Source: Nocardia uniformis NBRC 13702
Lineage (GTDB): Bacteria > Actinomycetota > Actinomycetes > Mycobacteriales > Mycobacteriaceae
NCBI RefSeq assembly: GCF_001613345.1
Contig: NZ_BDCE01000044.1
Span: forward strand, 121,750-185,749
Reading direction: 5' to 3'
Length of the DNA stretch: 64,000 bases
Below are positions 1 through 9,037 of the stretch, in pieces. The stretch's first letter is position 1. Every line of letters begins with the position of its first letter. The notes under the pieces were generated by a model. The model was not told the origin of the DNA. It saw only the letters and a program-made list of their open reading frames with translations, and made no database searches. Position numbers and translations under genes: made by a program.

Positions 1-594
1 GGGTTGCAGCAGCATGGGCAGGGTCTCGAGCTCGCTGCCGAAGCCCATGATGTCGAATACGACCTTGGGGTTGTCGTAGGTGGAGTAGTCCATGATCTCC
101 GAGCAGATAATGCGGTCGATCCGTTCGGAGCCGCTGGAGAGCAGCAGCGGGAGCCAGTCATTGGCCCAGCCGGGGTCGATCCCGTTCACCCACAGGGACG
201 CACCGCCTTCCTCGGCGGCTTCGACGATCGGGGCAATAGCCTCATCGGGCAGGACGCCGTACGGGAATTGCAGGAAGACGGGGCTGCTGGAGACCACATT
301 GATTCCGGCGCGCAGGAACCGTTTCAGGTCTTCGACCGCTTCCATGAGCCGGTCGTCGGCCATCGCGGTGTGCACGATGCAGTCGGGCTTCAGGGCCAAG
401 AGGGCGTCGGCGTCCGTGGTGGCGGTAATACCGGTCTCGACGGAGAGCCCGGCGAGTTCACCCGCGTCCTTACCGGCTTTGGCGGGGCTCGATACCCAGA
501 CGCCGACGAGCTCGAGTTCGGGCCGGGCGATAATGGAACGCAGTGCTCGCGCACCGACATTGCCGGTGCTCCACTGGATTACGCGGTAGGTCAT
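1..594 (-). CDS. DapB-like NAD(P)-dependent oxidoreductase, 3' end cut by window edge
   Basis: An open minus-strand frame begins with ATG at 594 and runs off the left edge, giving about 197 residues. The start reads MTYRVIQWSTGNVGARALR, a Rossmann dinucleotide site of the STGNVG type at residues 9-14. Further on are VWVSSPAKAGKDAGEL and a VNGIDPGWANDWLPLL segment. This pattern belongs to the actinobacterial dihydrodipicolinate-reductase-like (2,4-diaminopentanoate dehydrogenase-like) family, usually near 350 residues. The substrate cannot be read from sequence. It lies 25 bp downstream of the SDR gene on the same strand, so the two are probably one transcript and may serve one catabolic or steroid/lipid step. 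Partial only because of the window edge. Confidence 0.85.
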   Translation of the reverse strand, partial: MTYRVIQWSTGNVGARALRSIIARPELELVGVWVSSPAKAGKDAGELAGLSVETGITATTDADALLALKPDCIVHTAMADDRLMEAVEDLKRFLRAGINVVSSSPVFLQFPYGVLPDEAIAPIVEAAEEGGASLWVNGIDPGWANDWLPLLLSSGSERIDRIICSEIMDYSTYDNPKVVFDIMGFGSELETLPMLLQP

Positions 595-619
595 ATCAGA
601 TCCTTTGTGCGGGGATGGA

Positions 620-1408
620 TCACAGGTCGGGCAGGCCGAGTTCGAGGTTGGGGTGTTCGATGCCGCCGTCCACCTCGAGAATCTTGCCGGTGATGTAGCC
701 GCCCGCCCGCGAGCTGAGATACACGATGGCGGCGGCGATCTCCCAGGGTTCGCCGAGCCGACCCAATGGCGTGGCGGCTTCCATGGTGGCCTTGATTTCC
801 GGTTGCTGCGCAACGACATCCAGCGCGGAGGTGAGTACCGAGCCGACCGCGATGGCATTGACGCGGATGCGCGGGGACAGGTCGGTGGCGGCCAAACGGG
901 TCCAGTGCGCGAGCGCGGCTTTCGCGGTGCCGTAGGCGAGGAAGCCGCGCCCGGCGGTGCGTCCCATCATCGAGGAGATATTCACGACCGACCCGCCGCC
1001 CGCCTCCAGCAGGTGCGGTACCGCGGCCTGGGTGAGGGCGTGTGCGGTGGACACATTGAAGCGGAAGGCGTCCTCGAGAAATTCGGGGGAGGTGGTCATG
1101 AAGGTATTGGGCATGGTGCCGCCGACATTGTTGACCACGATGTCGATGCGGCCGAGCTCGGCGGCGGCGGTATCGGCGAAGGCCCTCACCGCGGACAGGT
1201 CGGACAGGTCCGCCGGTACGGTGACGGCACGGCGGCCCAGGGCGCGGATCTTCCCGGCGACCTCGTCGAGTTGCTCGGGGGTGCGGGCGGCGATGGCGAC
1301 GTCGGCACCGGCTTCGGCGAGCGCGAGCGCGGTGGCCGCGCCGATGCCGCGGCCACCGCCGGTGACGATGGCTACCCGGCCGTCGAGCCGGAAGGTATCC
1401 AGGATCAT
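620..1408 (-). CDS. SDR family oxidoreductase
   Basis: This is a classical short-chain dehydrogenase of 262 residues, the normal family length. The cofactor site TGGGRGIG is at residues 16-23, NNVGG at 93-97, and the catalytic Ser-Tyr-Lys set is S145, Y159 and K163 (YGTAK). It would oxidise or reduce an alcohol/carbonyl with NAD(P); the substrate is unknown. It is followed by the DapB-like gene and faces the TetR gene at 1531, a common arrangement in which the TetR protein represses the divergent dehydrogenase. The ATG at 1408 is preceded by an AGAGAGGAA stretch that can act as ribosome binding site. Confidence 0.9.
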   Translation of the reverse strand: MILDTFRLDGRVAIVTGGGRGIGAATALALAEAGADVAIAARTPEQLDEVAGKIRALGRRAVTVPADLSDLSAVRAFADTAAAELGRIDIVVNNVGGTMPNTFMTTSPEFLEDAFRFNVSTAHALTQAAVPHLLEAGGGSVVNISSMMGRTAGRGFLAYGTAKAALAHWTRLAATDLSPRIRVNAIAVGSVLTSALDVVAQQPEIKATMEAATPLGRLGEPWEIAAAIVYLSSRAGGYITGKILEVDGGIEHPNLELGLPDL

Positions 1409-1471
1409 GGGAAAGTTCCTCTCTGAGATGAGCTCTGAGATGGCCGCGTGTGGCTGCGGTCACAAGCAGCT

Positions 1472-1489
1472 TTAAGAACTATCGCTTAA
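1472..1489. promoter_or_regulatory. Candidate TetR operator between divergent genes
   Basis: The 122-bp gap between the SDR and TetR starts holds the inverted repeat TTAAG-N8-CTTAA in an AT-rich patch. Its place in a divergent TetR/SDR promoter makes it a plausible binding site for the regulator at 1531. The arms are short, so this is an inference. Confidence 0.35.
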
Positions 1490-1530
1490 GTGTCAAGGAG
1501 TGATTCTTTATCTGCTGGTGAGCGGCTACT

Positions 1531-2190
1531 GTGCAGACTGTGGCAGGGACAGCAGCGCGGGAACGCATCATCGTTGCGGCGGAGCGTCTGATCGCGGAGC
1601 GCGGACAGGCGGTACCGCTGCGCGATATCGCCGCCGCCGCCGGACAGCGGAACAATTCGGCGATCCAGTATCACTTCGGATCCCGCGACGGACTCATCGA
1701 GGCGGTGGTCGAGCACCGGCTGGCGACGCTGGAGGTGCGGCGGCTGGAATTGCTTGCCGAACAAGCGGGTTCGGGACAGCCGCCAGGTATACACGGGCTA
1801 CTCGAAGCCCTGGTGGTACCCATGTTCGAGCTGGGTGAGCGACACGGGATCTGGCATTACGCGCGGTTTCTCGAACAGATACACACTCATCCGGCGGTTA
1901 CCGACGCGGCCAATCTCGAGCGCGCGGGACGTACATCGGTGCGCGTCATCATGCAGGGGCTCGACCGTGAACTCACCGCTCTGCCGCCGCGGTTGCGGGT
2001 GCGGCGGTTGCGGGCATTGACCACCATGCTTTTCGCGCTGCTGGCCGATCGTGAACGAGCGACCGAGGCGGGCTCCGTGCGGACGGAGGACGCGCAGGCG
2101 TGGGGGGAAATCATCGATATGCTCGCCGGTTCGCTCGCCGCGCCGGTCAGTGCTCGTGGGTCGGTATCGCGAGGCGCGCGCACGGTATAG
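1531..2190 (+). CDS. TetR family transcriptional regulator
   Basis: The protein has 219 residues with an N-terminal helix-turn-helix: RERIIVAAERLIAERG, then VPLRDIAAAAG and NNSAIQYHFGSRDGLI at about residues 8-55, as in TetR repressors. The C-terminal ligand domain is not assignable. The frame opens at GTG 1531; another GTG at 1540 is possible. It is divergent from the SDR gene and probably controls it and the downstream DapB-like gene. The inducer is unknown. Confidence 0.88.
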   Translation: MQTVAGTAARERIIVAAERLIAERGQAVPLRDIAAAAGQRNNSAIQYHFGSRDGLIEAVVEHRLATLEVRRLELLAEQAGSGQPPGIHGLLEALVVPMFELGERHGIWHYARFLEQIHTHPAVTDAANLERAGRTSVRVIMQGLDRELTALPPRLRVRRLRALTTMLFALLADRERATEAGSVRTEDAQAWGEIIDMLAGSLAAPVSARGSVSRGARTV

Positions 2191-2227
2191 GCGTGATCCC
2201 GCGATTGTGGGGTGGTTCCGCGCTCGG

Positions 2228-2740
2228 TTACGGCACTACTTCGATAATGTCGCCGGGCCAGAGGTAGGTGAAGAATTCGCGGGCACCGTCGGGCGTCATT
2301 CGGATGCATCCGTGTGACTGCTCTTCGATCGGGCCGATATGCGTGGCGATATCACCATCGAAAAAGACCGCGTACTTCATCGGGACATGGTGCAGGGTGC
2401 TCCAGTGGTCCTCGCGTTTGAAGTCGACATCGAAGACCCCGACATTGGTGCGGTAGCCGGGGCGGCCGTGTGAGATCGGCGTCGGGCCGTAGGTGACCTG
2501 GCCGTTATCCATCAGCCACGCCTCATTGGTCGACAGGCGCATACATCCGCGTGCCCCCGCCGCCGTGCACGGTGCCACCACGGGAGCCGGTGGGATGATC
2601 GCCGGCACACCGGGGATATCCGGCCCGCCGGGCCACAGTGGTTCGGCTTGCGCCGGCGCCGCGACCACGAGACCGGTCGCTGCCATGCTGACCAGCACCG
2701 CGAGTCTGAGTCCGGAGCGGAGACGATTCTTGCGTTTCAT
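2228..2740 (-). CDS. Exported L,D-transpeptidase (YkuD domain)
   Basis: The ATG at 2740 is preceded by GGGAGG eight bases upstream and opens a 170-residue protein with a Sec signal peptide (MKRKNRLRSG, hydrophobic core, AQA cleavage near residue 32). The YkuD catalytic block is near the C-terminus: THIGPIEEQSHGCIRM, with the nucleophilic Cys in SHGC, followed by DGAREFFTYLWPGDIIEVV. It lacks the N-terminal Ig domains of LdtMt2-type enzymes, so it is a minimal single-domain form. The expected role is 3-3 cross-linking or anchoring in peptidoglycan outside the membrane. No operon partner. Confidence 0.88.
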   Translation of the reverse strand: MKRKNRLRSGLRLAVLVSMAATGLVVAAPAQAEPLWPGGPDIPGVPAIIPPAPVVAPCTAAGARGCMRLSTNEAWLMDNGQVTYGPTPISHGRPGYRTNVGVFDVDFKREDHWSTLHHVPMKYAVFFDGDIATHIGPIEEQSHGCIRMTPDGAREFFTYLWPGDIIEVVP

Positions 2741-3076
2741 GGATCGGACCTCCCTTGCCCTCACCCGTGGTACGAACGTGTCGACCGGGGCGAGGGAACC
2801 GTGTGGGCGACACGAGAGTCCGAGCTGATCTGTAAACCTTCCTTATCATTGTGACCCGGCCTTCGGGCGAACTGGGGGAAATCGGGCACTCAGCCGCCTC
2901 GGTGCTCCGTCGAAGCGCGCACACCGCTACCGGCTAGCCGCCCGGGGTGATAACTCCACCGGGCTGCGATGGCCTCGACCCTCGGCGTTGTCCGTGATCT
3001 GACTCACACGCTGTCACAGCTGAGGGGTACGCGGTGTCTTGTGCCCGAACCCCACACCGAACGAAGGAAAGACAGC

Positions 3077-4288
3077 ATGAGCAACAAGAATGAAGTCGTC
3101 GTGATCGGTGGCGGATACGCGGGCGTGATGGCGGCCAACCGCCTGACACAACGCGACGACGTGCGGGTGACCGTGATCAACCCCCGTCAGGTCTTCGTCC
3201 CGCGGCTGCGTTTGCACCAGCTCGTCGGCGAGACCCACGAGGCGGTCGTCGATTACCAGGAGGTCCTGGCCGAGGGGATCCGGCTGGTGGTCGACAGCGC
3301 GACTCGGATCGATGCGGCCGAGCGCAGGGTGATGCTGGCCGACGGCGGCACGATCGGCTACGACTACCTGCTCTATGCGGTCGGCAGCCACGGTGCCGAG
3401 CCGCGGGTACCGGGTGCGGCCGAATTCGCCTATCCGATCGCGACTTTGGAGGCGGCGCAGCGGCTGCGGTCGGTACTGCTCGACACGCCCGCGACGGCCG
3501 CGGTGACGGTGATCGGGGGCGGACCGACCGGCATCGAGACCGCCGCCGAGCTGGCCGAGCAGGGACGCAAGGTCACCTTGGTCTGCGGCGGTGTACTCGT
3601 TGCCTACCTGCACCCCAAGGCGCGGCGCACTGCCCACAAGTACCTCGCCGAGCTGGGGGTGACCGTCATCGAGGGCACCGATGCGGCCGTCACCGCGGTG
3701 ACAGCGGAGGCCGTGGAACTCGGCGACGGCCGGAGGCTGGCGAGCGCGGTCACCATTTGGACGGCGGGCTTCGATGTGCCCGATCTGGCCCGTCGGAGTG
3801 GGTTGCGCACCGATGCCGCGGGGCGGTTGCTCACCGACGAGACGCTGACCAGTGTCGACGACGAACGCATTGTCGCGGCGGGTGATTCGTCGGCGCCGTC
3901 GGATCTGCCGTTCCGGATGAGCGCCTACGTGGCGTACTGCCTGGGCGCCCATGCCGCCGACACCGTGCTGCACCGGATCGCGGGGGAGGAGCCCACGCCG
4001 GTCGACCTGTCGTTCCCCGCCATGTGCCTGAGTCTGGGCCGCGATGCCGGGATCTATCAGCTCGGCCACAAGGACGAGACCGCCATGCGGCTGTACTTCA
4101 GCGGATTCGTGGGTAAGAAGCTCAAGGAATTCGCCTGCGAAGCGGGTATCAAGCACCTGGCGACCGAGGCCCACAAGCCCGGCTCCCACCACTTGTTCAA
4201 GGACGGCAAGCACCGGCCGGCCCTGCTGCGGGCCCAGCGCGACGACACGACCGCATCGGTCGGTAGGACAACGAGCGCACCCCGGTGA
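3077..4288 (+). CDS. FAD-dependent pyridine nucleotide oxidoreductase (NDH-2-like)
   Basis: ATG at 3077 follows GAAGGAAAG. The 403-residue protein starts MSNKNEVVVIGGGYAGVMAA, an FAD-binding Rossmann motif, and carries a second dinucleotide motif VTVIGGGPTGIETAAELAE for NAD(P)H at about residues 139-157. The GDSSAP block is the second FAD contact. This is the family of type II NADH dehydrogenases and NAD(P)/FAD oxidoreductases. There is no obvious C-terminal membrane helix, so a soluble or peripheral enzyme is more likely than respiratory Ndh. Substrate unknown. Monocistronic. Confidence 0.85.
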   Translation: MSNKNEVVVIGGGYAGVMAANRLTQRDDVRVTVINPRQVFVPRLRLHQLVGETHEAVVDYQEVLAEGIRLVVDSATRIDAAERRVMLADGGTIGYDYLLYAVGSHGAEPRVPGAAEFAYPIATLEAAQRLRSVLLDTPATAAVTVIGGGPTGIETAAELAEQGRKVTLVCGGVLVAYLHPKARRTAHKYLAELGVTVIEGTDAAVTAVTAEAVELGDGRRLASAVTIWTAGFDVPDLARRSGLRTDAAGRLLTDETLTSVDDERIVAAGDSSAPSDLPFRMSAYVAYCLGAHAADTVLHRIAGEEPTPVDLSFPAMCLSLGRDAGIYQLGHKDETAMRLYFSGFVGKKLKEFACEAGIKHLATEAHKPGSHHLFKDGKHRPALLRAQRDDTTASVGRTTSAPR

Positions 4289-4392
4289 CGAGGGCGTGAG
4301 CCGCCCCGAACATGATCTCGCCCTGCCTGCGCAAATTGTGCTGAGCTGCGAGATTTGACCTGAACAATGGTTTAGGTAGCAGGATCGGGTCC

Positions 4393-5223
4393 ATGATTTT
4401 GGTTACCGGTGCAACGGGCAAGGCCGGCCGTCAGGCCGTCATCCAACTACACGAGGCGGGTGTCGGGGTTCGTGCGCTGGTTCGTCGCCCGGAGGCGGCG
4501 GACCTGCCGCTCGGCGTCGAGGTCGTCCGCGGCGATCTAGCGGATCCGGGCAGCCTGGACGCCGCGCTCGACGGTGTGCGCGCGGTGTTCCTGGTGTGGC
4601 CGACGCTGGCGGCGGACGCGGCCGCTCCGGCCGCGGTTCGGCGGCTGGCCGAGCGGGTGCGGCATTTCGTCTACCTGTCCGCCATGGGCGCCGATGAGCG
4701 GGTCGGCGCGGTGCTCGGTTCGCACGGTTACCTCGAACGACTCATCGACGAAACCGGGGTCGGCCGGACCTTCGTGCGCGCGGGCGGATTCGCGGGCAAC
4801 GACCTCGGCTGGGTGGAGTCCATTCGCGCGGAAGGTGTTGTGCGCGAACACTATGACGATTGGGCCAGGTCGGTGATCCACGAGCGGGACATCGCCGCGG
4901 TGGGCGTCCGGGCCCTGCTCGAGGGCCACACCGACGCCGTCTACGAGGTGACCGGCCCCGAGGCGCTGACCGCCCCCCAGCGGGCCCGGATCATCGCCGA
5001 CGCGCTCGGGGCGCCGGTGCGGTTCGAGAAGATGTCCCGGGCGCAGATGCAGGCGCAAATGTCGACCTGGATGCCTGCCGACGAGGTGAGCGACGCGCTG
5101 GGGGAGATGGATGAGATGACCGCACGGCCGGAGCCGGTGCTGTCCACCGTCGCCGAGGTCACCGGCGGGCCCGCGCACACCTACCGGGAGTGGGTCGCCG
5201 ACCACCTCGCCGATTTCCGTTGA
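4393..5223 (+). CDS. NmrA-like NAD(P)-binding protein
   Basis: A 276-residue atypical SDR. The N-terminal motif ILVTGATGKAGRQAV is the glycine-rich NAD(P) site of NmrA/isoflavone-reductase-like proteins, followed by VRALVRRPE, VRGDLADPGSL and FVYLSAMGA. These proteins reduce small molecules or sense the NAD(P) redox state. The classical YxxxK is not in place, which is normal for the NmrA group. It starts at ATG 4393 and stands alone. Confidence 0.85.
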   Translation: MILVTGATGKAGRQAVIQLHEAGVGVRALVRRPEAADLPLGVEVVRGDLADPGSLDAALDGVRAVFLVWPTLAADAAAPAAVRRLAERVRHFVYLSAMGADERVGAVLGSHGYLERLIDETGVGRTFVRAGGFAGNDLGWVESIRAEGVVREHYDDWARSVIHERDIAAVGVRALLEGHTDAVYEVTGPEALTAPQRARIIADALGAPVRFEKMSRAQMQAQMSTWMPADEVSDALGEMDEMTARPEPVLSTVAEVTGGPAHTYREWVADHLADFR

Positions 5224-5388
5224 GCACCAGCCGATTTCCGCTGATACCCTGCTGTCCCTCGGAGGGTGAGGTCATCTCGGTCTCGGGTAACGAACCATCA
5301 TGCCGATTTCAGGTCCGGTGCTGGTTCACCTCACCTCGGACCGTTTGGCTCCTCGGACCGTCCGGATCCGCCGAGGACACTGTTGCTC
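5224..5388. repeat. Intergenic stretch with repeat copy R0
   Basis: No gene is seen between the NmrA stop and the small reverse ORF. Around 5260-5305 is the first copy of a short repeat found in five gaps of this window. Its core GAGGTCATCTCGG is at 5268-5280 and is followed, as in copy R2, by a short spacer and ATCATGCC/ATAATGCC. See the other copies at 10.2, 32.5, 37.1 and 38.3 kb. Confidence 0.5.
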
Positions 5389-5562
5389 TCAGTCGGCGTC
5401 GGTCACGTAGAAGAACTCGTTCGGTCCACGAATCTCGGGCGGCACGTCTTCGTCCAGCCCATAACCTCCTGTCAATGCGCCAGCCACGCCGAGAAACGCG
5501 CTCGGTAGTAGTGCCCCGCCTCCGACCGGTCGACCATCACGACGCGTAGTCTCACCACTCAT
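5389..5562 (-). CDS. Putative 57-residue protein of unknown function
   Basis: A short minus-strand frame, MSGETTRRDGRPVGGG to FFYVTDAD, with ordinary amino-acid composition: a small-residue-rich middle (LPSAFLGVAGALTGGYG) and an acidic tail. Its ATG (5562-5560) overlaps the ATG of the divergent HNH gene (5561-5563), which is unusual and lowers confidence. It could instead be the end of a decayed gene. No family is recognised. Confidence 0.35.
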   Translation of the reverse strand: MSGETTRRDGRPVGGGALLPSAFLGVAGALTGGYGLDEDVPPEIRGPNEFFYVTDAD

Positions 5563-5911
5563 GCCGTCTGGCGGTAGTAAACAGGTTCGCGCCGCGCGCA
5601 AGCGCAAGAAGCGGATGGCGCGCGTCATCCACGACCTCACCGACGCGCAGTGGGATGCGCTCAAGACGTCCTGGGGCGGGTGCGCCTACTGCGGCTCCCT
5701 CGCCACCTCGCTGCAGAAGGACTGCGTGCAGGCCATCTCGCGCGGCGGCCGCTACACCCTGGGCAATGTCGTGCCCGCGTGCGGATCGTGCAATGCCAGC
5801 AAGTGCAACGCCGAGGTGACCAGCTGGCTGCGGCGCAAGAAGCTCGACGAACGCTCGTTTCTCGTGCGCCACTACGAGATCTCGACCGAGCTCACCGCCC
5901 GGTTCGTCTAG
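5561..5911 (+). CDS. Small HNH-family nuclease protein
   Basis: A 116-residue basic protein. Two CxxC pairs, C41/C44 (CAYC) and C74/C77 (CGSC), form the zinc site and surround the beta-beta-alpha core with RGGRYTLGNVVPACGSCN. The usual Asp-His at the start of the HNH motif reads Asp-Cys here (KDCVQAISRGG, D54-C55). The Lys/Arg-rich N-terminus (KQVRAARKRKKR) should bind nucleic acid. Free-standing genes of this size are common in actinobacteria and their phages. Whether it cuts DNA is uncertain given the His change. Confidence 0.8.
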   Translation: MPSGGSKQVRAARKRKKRMARVIHDLTDAQWDALKTSWGGCAYCGSLATSLQKDCVQAISRGGRYTLGNVVPACGSCNASKCNAEVTSWLRRKKLDERSFLVRHYEISTELTARFV

Positions 5912-6034
5912 CGGCGTAGCCACCGTACTGCTGCGGGTGCGACGGATAGGGAAGCGATGGTGGAAATTGAGAGCCATCGCTTGGCGCACGCGCGCAGGCC
6001 GCTTGTCCGGTGTTTCGGGGTTGTGGGAATTCGG

Positions 6035-7240
6035 TCAGGGGTGCGGGTAGATACCCGGTTGTGCCAGAACACTGATCAATTCGGCGATGTCGCCGTCGGC
6101 TCGGCCGAAAGACAAGTCGAAGTAGGTGCGCAGGTAGGTGCGTTGCAGATCAATGGAGTGCGCGGGGTCGACGCCTCCCACTATCGACTGCGTGGTGGCG
6201 GTAGGCAGTAACCCGTTCGCGGTGAGCTGCGGCAGGATCAGCCCGACGTCGTTGAAGGACATGTGCTCGGTTCCCGAGAGTCGCAGCGGAATCTTCACTC
6301 CGGAGCTGTTGGGCCACACTGGTTCCCAGTTCTCACGATTCAACCATCGGGGATTGTCGTTGCCCAGCATGAGCAGCGGCCGGTCCAGTCCGTCGGCGAC
6401 GACGGACCCGAGCAGCGGTCCGTCCAGATTCACACCGGCGCGGATACGAGGATCGTCGTACATCGCCTGGGCAGTGGTGGCGCCCCCGAGCGAGTGGCCG
6501 AACATCCCGACCCTCGTCAGGTCGACGCCGCCCATCAGATCCACGGCTCCACCGATTGTGCGGGTCCCCTTGGTGATCTCGGTCAGTTGGTCCAGCACGA
6601 AGCGAGTGTCGGCTACACGTACGGGTAGCAGCACATCGCTGAGCATTTCCGGGGGTGAGTCGAGGGGGACGACGGTTCGTTCGGCGCGGCCGTCGGGGAA
6701 GCGCACCGCGAATGCTTCGTAGGTGTGGTTGATCGCGGCAACGAGGTAGCCGTGGCTGGCGAGGTCCTCGGCCTGGGCGGTGCTCAATCCCGCGGGGTCG
6801 CCCATCCCGGGAGAGAACAGTAAGGCAGGGAAGGGGCCATCGGTGGTGCGAACCGGTGCGTCGTGTCGACTGTGGCCGGGCCCGAATATGTACGCGCCCT
6901 GAGCGATACCCAGACCGGCGAGGTCGCTGATTTGGGCTTGCAGTGCACCGGGAGCTATCCACGGTTCGGCCGGTTCGGTGTCGGAATCCGTTGCCGGGTA
7001 CCAGATTCTGACCATCAGTTCACGGCGCTGGTCTGCATTCCACGGATCCGGGCGATCGGGATCGAGCAGGTGAACGTCGGTCACGCCGACCGGCATATCC
7101 CCGGTGACGTGAGGTAGCGAGATCGTCACGACGGGCGGTACTGCGGGGGATGCCTGGGCGCCGGCGCCGCCCATCGACAGTGCGAGCGATAAGGCCGTGA
7201 CGGCAACCGCCAGACGGCGCAACGTATTCAGATAAATCAC
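6035..7240 (-). CDS. Exported alpha/beta hydrolase, PAF-acetylhydrolase-like
   Basis: About 401 residues from the GTG at 7240, which has GAGGGG just upstream; the frame also opens at a TTG at 7282. The N-terminus is a signal peptide (IYLNTLRRLAVAVTALSLAL, then AGAQA). The mature part has RIWYPATD near the front, the nucleophile elbow GMFGHSLGG, and a late Asp/His region (TEHMSF, GVDPAHSI). This is the layout of platelet-activating-factor acetylhydrolase/chlorophyllase-type lipases secreted by Nocardia and Mycobacterium. The lipid or ester substrate is unknown. A decayed paralogue scrap is at 38349-38490. Confidence 0.85.
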   Translation of the reverse strand: MIYLNTLRRLAVAVTALSLALSMGGAGAQASPAVPPVVTISLPHVTGDMPVGVTDVHLLDPDRPDPWNADQRRELMVRIWYPATDSDTEPAEPWIAPGALQAQISDLAGLGIAQGAYIFGPGHSRHDAPVRTTDGPFPALLFSPGMGDPAGLSTAQAEDLASHGYLVAAINHTYEAFAVRFPDGRAERTVVPLDSPPEMLSDVLLPVRVADTRFVLDQLTEITKGTRTIGGAVDLMGGVDLTRVGMFGHSLGGATTAQAMYDDPRIRAGVNLDGPLLGSVVADGLDRPLLMLGNDNPRWLNRENWEPVWPNSSGVKIPLRLSGTEHMSFNDVGLILPQLTANGLLPTATTQSIVGGVDPAHSIDLQRTYLRTYFDLSFGRADGDIAELISVLAQPGIYPHP

Positions 7241-7447
7241 AACCCCTCGAAGTGCTTCCGATCGGAAACAGTACAAGGTCAAGGCCTACCCGGGGAGACC
7301 GGCAGCGCCAGGTATCCGCTCCTGGCTGGGACCAGGTCCGACCGCCAGTCTCGAGTAGCCGCAGACCGGTTCTGGTCCGGTATTCAGAATGCCTGTCTGA
7401 CAAGGGGTTACGGCGCACGTGCACGCTGTCGTGCCAGGATGGGGCAT

Positions 7448-8203
7448 ATGACTCCAGTTCCGGAAAGCGCCGCGATTCCCGCCGATCCCGTCCAGGCATA
7501 CAACTACGACGGCATCGCCGAGGGGTATACCGCCGAGAACGAAACCAGTCTGATGAATGCCTATTACGAGCGGCCCGCGATGCTGGAGCTCGCCGGGGAT
7601 GTGGCCGGTCGGCGGATTCTCGACGCCGGTTGCGGCTCCGGTCCGCTATTCGCCGAGCTGCGCGATCGGGGCGCCGTCGTGACCGGCATCGACGCGAGTG
7701 CCGGGATGCTGGAGCTGGCTCGGCGGCGGCTGGGCGCCGACGCGGACCTGCGGATCGCCGACCTCGCGAACCCGCTGCCGTTTCCCGACAACACGTTCGA
7801 CGACGTCACCGCATCCCTGGTGCTGCACTATCTGCGGGATTGGGGACCGACACTCACCGAGCTGCGACGGGTCCTGAAGCCCGGCGGTCGGCTCATCGCC
7901 TCGGTCGAGCATCCCTTCGCCATCTGGATCGCCGAGCGCTCGGACGGAAAGACGACCGACTATTTCCAGACCCGCCAGCGAACCGAAGAGTGGACCCTGG
8001 GCGGGCAGAGCACCCAATTGACTTTCTGGGACCGGCCGCTGAACGCGATGACCGACGCTTTCACCGCGTCGGGATTTCGCATCGATGTCATCAGCGAACC
8101 GCGGCCCGCACCTGGCGCCCGCGATCTGTTTCCCGAGTTGTTCCACGAGGTCGTCGGCGAAAGTTTCTTGGGCTTCCTGTTCTTCGACCTGCGGACGGCC
8201 TGA
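7448..8203 (+). CDS. Class I SAM-dependent methyltransferase
   Basis: About 251 residues. Motif I is RRILDAGCGSGPLF, followed by acidic VVTGIDASAGML, and DLANPLPFPDNTFDDVTASL with VLHYLRDW as motifs II/III, then LKPGGRLI. This is the UbiE/type 11 fold. The acceptor is unknown. ATG codons at 7439 and 7448 are both in frame; the second is used here. No operon partner. Confidence 0.85.
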   Translation: MTPVPESAAIPADPVQAYNYDGIAEGYTAENETSLMNAYYERPAMLELAGDVAGRRILDAGCGSGPLFAELRDRGAVVTGIDASAGMLELARRRLGADADLRIADLANPLPFPDNTFDDVTASLVLHYLRDWGPTLTELRRVLKPGGRLIASVEHPFAIWIAERSDGKTTDYFQTRQRTEEWTLGGQSTQLTFWDRPLNAMTDAFTASGFRIDVISEPRPAPGARDLFPELFHEVVGESFLGFLFFDLRTA

Positions 8204-8387
8204 CCACTGTGACCTCCGCGCCGCCGTCGAAGTACAACGGCGCGCCTAGCGGACGTGCAGAGTTGCACGGGAGTTCACCAACAACACTGCCGCGTACGGC
8301 GCCGCTGCATCAGTGGTTGATGGCAGCATCGGGAGGGGGCTCTGGGGACCAGAGCCTCGCGTCGGTACCTCGGTTAAGGACGGAACT

Positions 8388-8837
8388 ATGACTCGAAAGC
8401 CAGAGCGACTGCGCCGCAATATAAATCGGCTCAATGGGTTTATCACCCTGCTGCAGAAGCGCGGTATCGCCTTCTCGGACATGCACATCCTCACAGTCGT
8501 CGGTCGGCGCACCGGTGAGTTGCGGGAGGTGCCGATCTCAGTGCTTCGGCTCGCGGGTGCGCGCTACGTCTTCCAGGCGTATCCGAAGTCGGCGTGGGTG
8601 GCGAACGTTCGGGCCACGCCGACGGTCACATTGGCGCGTGGTCGACGCTCCTCGGTGGTGCGAATGGTGGAACTGCCTGTGGAAGAACGCCGTTCGCTGC
8701 TGCGCGACCACGTCGCGAACGGCCGGGCGAAGCTGGACGAATGGTTCGTGAAGACCGGCCTGGTCGAGGAAGCTACCCCGGAGAGGCTCGCCGCCGCGGC
8801 CGAGCGCATCGCGATCTTCCGTGTGGAACCCGCCTGA
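8388..8837 (+). CDS. DUF385 nitroreductase/F420H2-dependent reductase family
   Basis: ATG at 8388 follows AAGGACGGA. The 149-residue protein has the split-barrel signature of the deazaflavin (F420)-dependent group: ILTVVGRRTGELREVPISV, then YVFQAYPKSAWVANVRATP and a C-terminal helix with IAIFRVEP. In this family the GRRTG and WVANVRA segments contact F420. Members reduce activated double bonds or nitro groups. The substrate is not predictable. Single gene. Confidence 0.85.
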   Translation: MTRKPERLRRNINRLNGFITLLQKRGIAFSDMHILTVVGRRTGELREVPISVLRLAGARYVFQAYPKSAWVANVRATPTVTLARGRRSSVVRMVELPVEERRSLLRDHVANGRAKLDEWFVKTGLVEEATPERLAAAAERIAIFRVEPA

Positions 8838-9037
8838 CCGAGGCCATCTCAGCTGTGGCGACGCAGCATTATGTGGCCCCGACGAAGTTGATGCCAACGA
8901 CTCGACGCGAATTCTGGTGACCGGCAACGAGATCGCGGACTTGGACCGAGGGCCGCTCCTCTTGGGTAGCGGAACCGGCGACCAGGATCCGTGCCGGGGT
9001 GCTGGTGCATCCACTCACCGCCTCGACTTGTCCGAGC

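Noticed and set aside
8838..9037. Minus-strand frame 8869-9108 next to the dehalogenase-like gene, suspected transposase scrap
   Set aside because: I could not match it to any transposase motif, and it runs into the 3' end of a real gene.
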